A DNA stretch of 47,164 nucleotides from Chloroflexota bacterium (lineage in GTDB: Bacteria > Chloroflexota > Anaerolineae > UBA2200 > JACIWT01). The notes under the pieces were generated by a model. The model searched no databases. It worked only from the letters and a program-made list of their open reading frames with translations, and had not been told where the DNA came from. Position 1 is the first letter of the stretch. Each line of letters begins with the position of its first letter. The stretch spans positions 1 to 47,164 of the forward strand of contig JACIWT010000006.1 in NCBI GenBank assembly GCA_014360825.1. Reading direction: 5' to 3'. Made by a program: the position numbers and the translations under genes. Below, in pieces: positions 41,524 to 47,164 of the stretch.

Positions 41524-42864
41524 TCACCTTTCCAACGCCTTCAACACCATCGCTGTCGCCTCCTCGGGCGCGGCTTTACCCGTCAGGACGTCGTGTAGAA
41601 CTATTTGTAATGCGTGCGAAAGGGTTGGATACTCTGGATGTATGGGTGCCGGATAGGCAACTTCCAGCAACCTCTGAAGAAAAACTGCGTAGTCAGTATC
41701 CGCCACGGTCTGTAGTAGTGACGAGCGCCGCGTGGGGAGGTAGTATGCTGCTGCACACCAGCGCGACAAATTCTCCGGGTGCATCATGTGCTCGATGAAC
41801 GCCGCTGCAATTTTCTGTCGCTCTGGATCCTGCGTCACGATCGCCCACCCCCACCCCCAAGCAACCGTCGCTGTATTGCCGGCGCGAGTGGGTATTGGCG
41901 CGTACTCCGTGTTCTGGGGCACATCCCGATCAGCAGCGATGCGCGACGCCCGCACATGGGTTAGTGCTGCTTTCCCAGCCTCGTAGACCGGCCAGCAGTC
42001 ATCGGCTGATACCATCTCGAGAACAGAGGCAGGCGCGATTCCCAGGGCGACGAGGTTATGGTAATATTGAAAAACCTCCGTCAATGTGCTAGGGTCTGGA
42101 GTCAGAGCGCCATTTGCGCTCGTCAGCGTGTCTGTGATGGCGAAATATTGGATCAATAGCGCCTCGGTTACTGCCCCATCACCTGGGCCAGCAGGAAACA
42201 GGTAAGTTGCCGCATGGCTAATCACGTTGGTCCAGGTCTGCGGGGGCCGTGGCATTTGAGTTGCGTTGTAGGCCAGGAAGGTGAGATCACATTCGTAGGG
42301 CAAAGCCACCAGGTACTCACCTATTTTCCCGGCCTCGAGTGCGAACGGATAGAGGTCGTCCAGTAGGTCCGCGGAAATCAAGTTATCCAGGGGCTGCAAT
42401 AGACCCTTCTGTGCTAATGGAAAGATCTCTCGCCAATCCACAGCCACCAAGTCTGGCAAGGCTTCAGGCACGACGGCTTGTGCAGTGAGCAGGAAATCCT
42501 GAATGCCGCCCACGCCATAGGGCTTCTTCACGAGATACTCGAGATCCACTGTTGGGTGTTGAACGGCAAAAGCATTCAGTTGGGCGGTTACAATCTCTCC
42601 CGCAAGCCCTGGTGCGACCGGTGATGTGAAATCAGGCAACCAAACAGTCAGAGTGACTCCCTGGTCCCGTGGTGATCGCATTGGAGTGGGCGAGGGCGTT
42701 AGAATCGGCGATGGTGACGGGGTTGGCTTGATGGTAGGGGTCATAGGCCCCTCTGAGGGGAGTAGCGCGCGGCAGCCGATGGCGAGCGTGAGAGCCACCC
42801 ACAAGAATAGCACGGCCATGCGATGTTGTGGCCTGTTGGTCGATGTGATATCCGAATGACGCAT
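41524..42864 (-). CDS. extracellular solute-binding lipoprotein (ABC sugar type)
   Basis: The 446-residue protein has a signal segment AVLFLWVALTLAIGC with lipobox AIGC, a Pro/Ser/Thr linker (MTPTIKPTPSPSPILTP), then a family-1-type solute-binding domain. Segments are TLTVWLPDFTSP, LPDLVAVDWREIFPLAQKGLLQPLD, YLVALPYECDLTFLAYNA, WTNVISHAATYL and AFIEHMMHPENLSRWC near the C-terminus. Its likely ligands are sugars or polyols. No permease or ATPase lies nearby in the window. GGGAG is seven bases before the ATG at 42864; a longer start at 42906 would cross the -10 element. Confidence 0.85.
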   Translation of the reverse strand: MRHSDITSTNRPQHRMAVLFLWVALTLAIGCRALLPSEGPMTPTIKPTPSPSPILTPSPTPMRSPRDQGVTLTVWLPDFTSPVAPGLAGEIVTAQLNAFAVQHPTVDLEYLVKKPYGVGGIQDFLLTAQAVVPEALPDLVAVDWREIFPLAQKGLLQPLDNLISADLLDDLYPFALEAGKIGEYLVALPYECDLTFLAYNATQMPRPPQTWTNVISHAATYLFPAGPGDGAVTEALLIQYFAITDTLTSANGALTPDPSTLTEVFQYYHNLVALGIAPASVLEMVSADDCWPVYEAGKAALTHVRASRIAADRDVPQNTEYAPIPTRAGNTATVAWGWGWAIVTQDPERQKIAAAFIEHMMHPENLSRWCAAAYYLPTRRSSLLQTVADTDYAVFLQRLLEVAYPAPIHPEYPTLSHALQIVLHDVLTGKAAPEEATAMVLKALER

Positions 42865-42888
42865 TTTGTACTCCCAACGGATGTGCAT

Positions 42889-42894
42889 ATTATA
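42889..42894 (-). promoter_or_regulatory. extended -10 element for the solute-binding lipoprotein
   Basis: On the minus strand TGTTATAAT (TG-n-TATAAT) lies about 25 bases before the ATG at 42864. No good -35 is seen, as is normal for extended -10 promoters. Confidence 0.5.
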
Positions 42895-42953
42895 ACACAA
42901 GTGCACTGAGAACCACTTGCGCGACAGGGGCCTTTCCGCCTAGAGCGTGACGG

Positions 42954-42982
42954 TTGCATATACGGCTCCTTAACACTATAAT
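42954..42982 (+). promoter_or_regulatory. promoter of rsmD
   Basis: TTGCAT (42954-42959), a 17-bp spacer and TATAAT (42977-42982) precede the rsmD ATG by 20 bases, leaving a short leader with AGGGGAT as ribosome site. Confidence 0.7.
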
Positions 42983-43002
42983 CGTCTCCAATAGGGGATC
43001 CT

Positions 43003-43551
43003 ATGCGCATCATCGGTGGAACAGCGAAAGGTACACGCCTGTATTCTGTGCCCGGTCTCACTACACGACCCATCACCGACCGGGTGAAAGAGGCCCTCTT
43101 CAATATCCTGGGGGTGGCAGTGCAAGGAGCACGTTTCCTGGACCTGTTTGCAGGGACAGGGAGCGTCGGCATCGAAGCACTAAGCCGGGGGGCAGCCCTG
43201 GCAGTCTTTGTGGAGCGCGACAAACGGGCTATCAAAACCATCCAACGCAACCTGAGAGCCACCCACCTCGAACAGAAAGGACGTCTCATACGCCGCGATG
43301 TGTTCGATTACCTATCTGACCCCTGTGATGAGCCTTTTGATTTTATCTACATCGCCCCGCCTCAATACCGTGGTTTGTGGACCCAAACACTCATGGCGCT
43401 AGATAATAGAGATTGGCTGGCTCCCACCGGCTGGGCGATTGTGCAAATCTACCCCAAAGAATACGAGGCTTTGAATCTGCATGCGCTAGTCCTGAGTGAC
43501 CAACGCCGATACGGCAGCACACTCCTGTGCTTTTACACCTTGTCAACCTGA
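43003..43551 (+). CDS. rsmD: 16S rRNA (guanine966-N2)-methyltransferase
   Basis: The 182-residue SAM methyltransferase has the RsmD N-terminus MRIIGGTAKGTRL, RPITDRVKEALFNIL and the SAM-binding FLDLFAGTGSVGIEALSRGA. The catalytic N6/N2-type motif, usually DPPY/F, reads IAPPQYRG here. The motif resembles variants I associate with Chloroflexota, but the Asp-to-Ala change is worth checking. Divergent from the solute-binding lipoprotein. Confidence 0.92.
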   Translation: MRIIGGTAKGTRLYSVPGLTTRPITDRVKEALFNILGVAVQGARFLDLFAGTGSVGIEALSRGAALAVFVERDKRAIKTIQRNLRATHLEQKGRLIRRDVFDYLSDPCDEPFDFIYIAPPQYRGLWTQTLMALDNRDWLAPTGWAIVQIYPKEYEALNLHALVLSDQRRYGSTLLCFYTLST

Positions 43552-43628
43552 GTACATCACGTTATACTCTTTAGAAGAAGATTGCGGTAAGCATGTCTTG
43601 GCTTCCACGACGCGGAGGAATTTACATT

Positions 43629-44411
43629 TTACGTCCCACCACCCAGGAAACAGAGAATGCCCTGAGCCACTCCCTGAGCCAATGCATCCTGATGGTTGAG
43701 GAGCATGTCCCGGTCCTCGCTCATAAATCCCAGTTCGATGATCGCTCCCGGCGTCTCAGGGTCAATCTTGCGGAAGGCATGATACCACTGCATATCAGGA
43801 GTGATGCTGTTCTCATGCCGGGCCAGCCCAGTGGCTCGCTCATACTTGCGCCACAGGCACTCTACCAGACGATCTTCGGCTTCGGGAACAGCGCTATTGG
43901 ATACACGGGCTACTTTAAAACCTGATACGCCCCACCACTCGCACGAATCACTATGGATGGCAACAAAGGCATCGGCCCTATAACCTTGAATAGCCTCATC
44001 GAACTCAGCCAGCAGATCCACGTCGTAACCGTGGGCTTGGAGGATGGCGACCACGCGGCGGGCTACAGCCAAATTGATATCCACCTCCCGCAATCCGTCC
44101 GGGCATACAGCCCCAGAGTCATACTGCCAGTGTCCAGCAACGATGCCAATGCGCGGCCCACTGTGGGTGGGGATAGCCATCGGGGAGGGTCGTGGTGTCG
44201 GACCCGAGGCAACCGGTCGGGGTGTACTGGATGCGGTGAGAAGAGGGTTCTGGGTACTGCTGTTAGTTGCTGTCTTAACCACGCCGCTCCGAGAGAGGGC
44301 GAGCAGTCCCACAATGAGCAACGCAAGACCCAGTACGCTCAGGCGCAGAAGCCCGAGCACTTGCGCCAAGGTGTGGCGGCGCAATGTACCTTTCGGGCTT
44401 TGTGGCGACAT
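43629..44411 (-). CDS. N-acetylmuramoyl-L-alanine amidase (Amidase_3) with N-terminal membrane anchor
   Basis: The 260-residue cell-wall hydrolase has a transmembrane helix at about residues 22-40 (LLRLSVLGLALLIVGLL), a Thr/Pro-rich linker, then the Amidase_3 domain. Zinc ligands and catalytic Glu lie in IVAGHWQYDSGA (His), CPDGLREVDINL (Glu), AFVAIHSDS (His) and GAIIELGFMS (Glu). The ATG at 44411 follows GAAGGAAG and lies downstream of a readable promoter. The frame upstream to the TTG at 44465 overlaps that promoter region and is less likely. Confidence 0.88.
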   Translation of the reverse strand: MSPQSPKGTLRRHTLAQVLGLLRLSVLGLALLIVGLLALSRSGVVKTATNSSTQNPLLTASSTPRPVASGPTPRPSPMAIPTHSGPRIGIVAGHWQYDSGAVCPDGLREVDINLAVARRVVAILQAHGYDVDLLAEFDEAIQGYRADAFVAIHSDSCEWWGVSGFKVARVSNSAVPEAEDRLVECLWRKYERATGLARHENSITPDMQWYHAFRKIDPETPGAIIELGFMSEDRDMLLNHQDALAQGVAQGILCFLGGGT

Positions 44412-44453
44412 TACGCTCTTCTTCCTTCTCGCAGCATTTCTCTTATTAAACCA

Positions 44454-44482
44454 ATCATACCTCAACTGCTATATGTGGTCAA
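44454..44482 (-). promoter_or_regulatory. promoter of the amidase gene
   Basis: On the minus strand TTGACC (44482-44477), a 17-bp spacer and TATGAT (44459-44454) precede the preferred amidase ATG at 44411 by about 40 bases. Confidence 0.6.
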
Positions 44483-44512
44483 CTTACCCGTGAAAGAGCA
44501 AAAGGTGTGCGG

Positions 44513-45274
44513 ATGAGCAAAGTCCTCGTTTTCGTACACGGTGCAGGCATAACATCTCCTAATTACTACGAGCAATTATTGGTCGCCTTGGAGCAATTAA
44601 CCCGTACATCCTGGCCTTATCGAGCGGTGCGCTACAGCCCAGAATGCATGAGCCCTGACCGATTGGCAAGCCTGACAACGCAGAAGGCACGTGAGAAGAC
44701 CCGCGCTGAGCGCCAACTACAACTGGAATTGCTCCGCGGTGTGCCTCGCCTCACGAGGCGACTTGTTCGAGAACAAGGGGTATTCGATGGTCTGCGGCTT
44801 CTGAGGCAAACGTTGCGTGGTATTTGGCAAGCAACACGAGATCTTATGAACTACGAGTTCTGTCCCGCAGTCCGAGCCTGCGTACGCGGCAGACTCCTTA
44901 CAGCACTGCAAACCGCCCCCCGGGGTGACATTGTACTAATCAGCCACAGTTTGGGAACGGTTATCTGTTTCGATTTGTTGCGGCAACGGGGCGATGAATT
45001 CAAGATAGCCACCTGGTTCACCACCGGCTCACCGCTGGGGAAATTCGTGCGGCTGCGTCGCCGGAGTCACCACGCCGGTGAGATCGCGCATGTTGGGGCC
45101 TGGCAGAATCTTTACGACCCCACCGATCTAATTGCCGGGCCGCTCGCCCACACCTTCCGAGATTGCCCCGTCCGAGATCGGCCAGTGGATGTAGGGATAC
45201 TGTGGGGCGCCCACAACTACTGGCCAGACCCGAAAGTGCATCGCATAATAGCCGGGGCTCTGCGGAGACCTTAA
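44513..45274 (+). CDS. alpha/beta-fold serine hydrolase of unknown substrate
   Basis: The 253-residue protein begins SKVLVFVHGAGITSPNYYE, has a basic helical middle, and the nucleophile elbow ISHSLGTVICFDLL at about residue 145. A TGSPLGKF turn, an Asp in NLYDPTDLIAG and a terminal His in WGAHNYW complete a plausible triad. It resembles lipase/esterase-like proteins without signal peptide. The ATG at 44513 has AAAGG seven bases upstream; a GTG lies six bases earlier. The next gene is comEC after 22 bases. Confidence 0.8.
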   Translation: MSKVLVFVHGAGITSPNYYEQLLVALEQLTRTSWPYRAVRYSPECMSPDRLASLTTQKAREKTRAERQLQLELLRGVPRLTRRLVREQGVFDGLRLLRQTLRGIWQATRDLMNYEFCPAVRACVRGRLLTALQTAPRGDIVLISHSLGTVICFDLLRQRGDEFKIATWFTTGSPLGKFVRLRRRSHHAGEIAHVGAWQNLYDPTDLIAGPLAHTFRDCPVRDRPVDVGILWGAHNYWPDPKVHRIIAGALRRP

Positions 45275-45296
45275 AGACAGAAGTGAGAAGCCCACA

Positions 45297-47164
45297 ATGA
45301 CCCTATTGCACCTCTCTCTCGCGTGGCTTATCGGTATCTGGATTGGTTCACGACTATGCCTGCCGCCCCAATACTTGGCAGCAATTGCCGTCTTTGTGTT
45401 ATTGGTTACCGTGTTCCTGCGGCGGCACACCCGCCTTCAACTCTCGTCTCTTTGCGCCCTAACGCTACTGCTAGGGGCATTACGCTACTCTACCGCTGTC
45501 CCCCACTTCGGCCCCGGCGATCTCGCCACCTACAACGATGTTGGTCGCGTGTCCTTGCGTGGAGTCGTCTGCGCGTACCCTGACTTGCGTGACCGCTACA
45601 CGAACCTGCGTGTATCTGCCTCCCGCCTGAAAATAAACGATATGTGGCTTGATGTTCGGGGTCATGCGTTGGTGAGGGCTTCACGGTTCCTGGCGGTGCG
45701 TTACGGTGACGAGGTAGAGGTTTTCGGCACTTTGGAGACGCCACCAGTTTTTGCTGATTTTTCCTACCAGGATTACCTGGCCCATCAGGGCATTCACTCA
45801 CTGGTACAGTACGCCCAAGTGTCTGTGATTGGACATGACAAAGGCAACCCACTTGTAGCCGCCATCTACCGTCTGCGGGACCGTGCTCGAGAAACAATTG
45901 CCCTGATGTTGCCGGAGCCGGAGGCCTCACTTCTGAGCGGTATCCTGCTCGGGCTGGATAAGGGCATCCCCAAAAGCGTTGCAGATGCTTTCCGTGCAAC
46001 TGGTACCTCTCACATCATTGCTATTTCTGGCTTCAACCTCACCATAATCGCTGGCTTCCTGGCATTAGCCACTCGCAATACTATTGGTCAGCGCTACGTG
46101 CCACATATATCCGTAATGGGAATCGCCTTGTACACTTTCTTGGTGGGTGCAGACCCTCCTGTCTTACGGGCAGCCATTATGGCTATTCTCGTGGCCATAG
46201 CCGCTTACACGGGGCGCTGGACGGAGGCGCTGACTTCATTGGCAGTAGCCGCATTTCTAATGACCCTCTGGAATCCGTATAACCTTTGGGACGTGGGTTT
46301 CCAACTCTCTTTTGCTGCCACAATTGGCATCTTGATATTCCACTCCCCGCTGCAAAGCGCGATGCTCAGGGTGTTGGACCGGTTTCCAATCAAAGGATGG
46401 CTCAAGGCATTGGGGCGATTCTTTGATGAAGCCATTGTTGTTACTTTCGCCGCTCAAATCACGACCTGGCCCATTATCGTACACAATTTCCACAATTTCT
46501 CGGTCGTTTCGCCCCTGACAAATGCCCTCATTCTCCCTGTTCAGTCCATTCTTATGATCTGGGGTGGCGCGGCCACCCCCTTGGGAATGATTTTTCTTCC
46601 CGCAGGGCAGATCTTGGCCTGGGTAGCCTGGCTTTTCCTCACCTATACCACCCATATCGTGGGTTGGTTTGCCCGGGTTCCTGGCGCTGCCATAGAGGGA
46701 GTCGAAATACCCCCCGCTTTCCTCGCAGGTTATTACGCATTCCTGATCATCATCGCCCTACATGACAAGGTGAATTTGCCCACACTGCGCGTTTTTCTCA
46801 CGCGCAATTTTCGCCTGCGCATGCTCTTCACTGGTCTAGCGGTCATACTCATTCTCACCTGGTTGGCTGTGTTCTCACTGCCGGACGGCAAACTACACGT
46901 GGTTTTCCTCGATGTTGGGCAAGGTGACGCCATTTTCGTACAAACGCCCACGGGCCGGCAGATGATGATAGATGGCGGTCCAGCCCCCTCGGTGGTGCTC
47001 GCGGGACTGGGTAAACGCATACCCTTTTGGGATCGGGACATTGATCTCCTCGTGCTCACCCACCCCGACGAAGATCATTTGGCCGGCTTAGTGTCCATCC
47101 TGGAACGTTACAAGGTAGGAGCAGTTTTGGATACGCCATTGCCACACCAATCTCCCTCCAGTGC
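45297..47164 (+). CDS. comEC: ComEC/Rec2 DNA-uptake channel, open at right edge
   Basis: No stop is reached before the window ends, so the C-terminus is missing. The 622 visible residues start with membrane helices and an OB-like region (DFSYQDYLAHQGIHS). The ComEC core follows (LLSGILLGLDKGIPKS, FRATGTSHIIAISGFNLTII, NPYNLWDVGFQLSFAATIGIL). After a second helix bundle comes a metallo-beta-lactamase-like domain with FLDVGQGDAIF, MMIDGGP and LTHPDEDHLAGL. In competent bacteria ComEC is the inner-membrane DNA channel. The ATG at 45297 begins MTLLHLSLAWLIG; ribosome site is weak (AAGTGAGAAG). Confidence 0.92.
   Translation, partial: MTLLHLSLAWLIGIWIGSRLCLPPQYLAAIAVFVLLVTVFLRRHTRLQLSSLCALTLLLGALRYSTAVPHFGPGDLATYNDVGRVSLRGVVCAYPDLRDRYTNLRVSASRLKINDMWLDVRGHALVRASRFLAVRYGDEVEVFGTLETPPVFADFSYQDYLAHQGIHSLVQYAQVSVIGHDKGNPLVAAIYRLRDRARETIALMLPEPEASLLSGILLGLDKGIPKSVADAFRATGTSHIIAISGFNLTIIAGFLALATRNTIGQRYVPHISVMGIALYTFLVGADPPVLRAAIMAILVAIAAYTGRWTEALTSLAVAAFLMTLWNPYNLWDVGFQLSFAATIGILIFHSPLQSAMLRVLDRFPIKGWLKALGRFFDEAIVVTFAAQITTWPIIVHNFHNFSVVSPLTNALILPVQSILMIWGGAATPLGMIFLPAGQILAWVAWLFLTYTTHIVGWFARVPGAAIEGVEIPPAFLAGYYAFLIIIALHDKVNLPTLRVFLTRNFRLRMLFTGLAVILILTWLAVFSLPDGKLHVVFLDVGQGDAIFVQTPTGRQMMIDGGPAPSVVLAGLGKRIPFWDRDIDLLVLTHPDEDHLAGLVSILERYKVGAVLDTPLPHQSPSS

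Noticed and set aside
43593-43925. 110-codon plus-strand frame after rsmD
   Set aside because: It is antisense to the zinc-binding motifs of the amidase gene and has no ribosome site.
1-47164. CRISPR arrays, tRNA or rRNA genes, insertion sequences
   Set aside because: No regularly spaced repeats, cloverleaf-like segments, rRNA signatures or transposase motifs were recognised on either strand; short tRNA-like elements could still be missed by eye.

Overview
The window looks like a chromosomal segment of an anaerobic, acetyl-CoA-pathway (Wood-Ljungdahl) bacterium with moderately high GC. I infer a Chloroflexota-like lineage from the style of the gene set: lipoproteins with Pro/Thr linkers, an RsmD with an APPQ motif, and a bacterial-type CODH/ACS operon next to a membrane pyrophosphatase. 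This is not proven; a marker phylogeny would settle it. No rRNA, tRNA, CRISPR array, transposase or phage gene was recognised.

Region 1 (1-3280): a left-edge fragment of an AT-richer Ig-like (BIG_2-type) surface protein runs abruptly into a DUF362/ferredoxin gene. It is followed on the minus strand by a winged-helix AlkZ-like gene and a TIM-barrel sugar-phosphate isomerase-like gene.

Region 2 (3361-12801): two operons diverge from a back-to-back promoter pair at 7570-7644. The left operon is etfB - ferredoxin-fused etfA - 4Fe-4S ferredoxin - 2-oxoacid:ferredoxin oxidoreductase alpha - beta, with no gamma subunit gene visible. The right operon is a GltD-like flavoprotein fused to ferredoxin and FlpD/MvhD domains, then a TusA-like protein, an E1-like MoeB/ThiF protein, metV and metF. 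This looks like an electron-supply module for methylene-THF reductase without HdrABC.

Region 3 (13051-16435): fchA-folD-fhs completes the folate (methyl) branch. The FolD has Ile where the catalytic Lys54 of the cyclohydrolase should be, which would make the adjacent FchA necessary. Region 4 (16507-29806): the carbonyl-branch operon starts with a hairpin and an extended -10 promoter. Its genes are a cysteine-free HMA-like protein, CODH (acsA), ACS (acsB), a CBS-domain protein, acsD, acsC, a membrane-anchored alpha/beta hydrolase, a PAP2-family protein, the corrinoid activator RACo (acsV, apparently with an ATT start), cooC and acsE, closed by a terminator. Together these genes carry formate plus THF to methyl-THF, methyl to the corrinoid protein, and CO2/CO plus methyl plus CoA to acetyl-CoA. 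They could equally run in reverse. No formate dehydrogenase or hydrogenase lies in the window.

Region 5 (29807-37325): a K+-independent-type membrane H+-pyrophosphatase behind a 440-bp leader, then on the minus strand ruvB-queH-DUF2905-queA and ilvE. Region 6 (36771-41025): a CsoR-controlled, translationally coupled copper/redox operon csoR-copZ-copA-glutaredoxin-CoA-binding protein-resA, with a readable promoter and CsoR-type operator. Region 7 (41026-47164): a gene-poor gap with a structured inverted repeat and a doubtful small ORF, then a solute-binding lipoprotein, rsmD, an N-acetylmuramoyl-L-alanine amidase, an alpha/beta-fold hydrolase, and comEC, which runs off the right edge.
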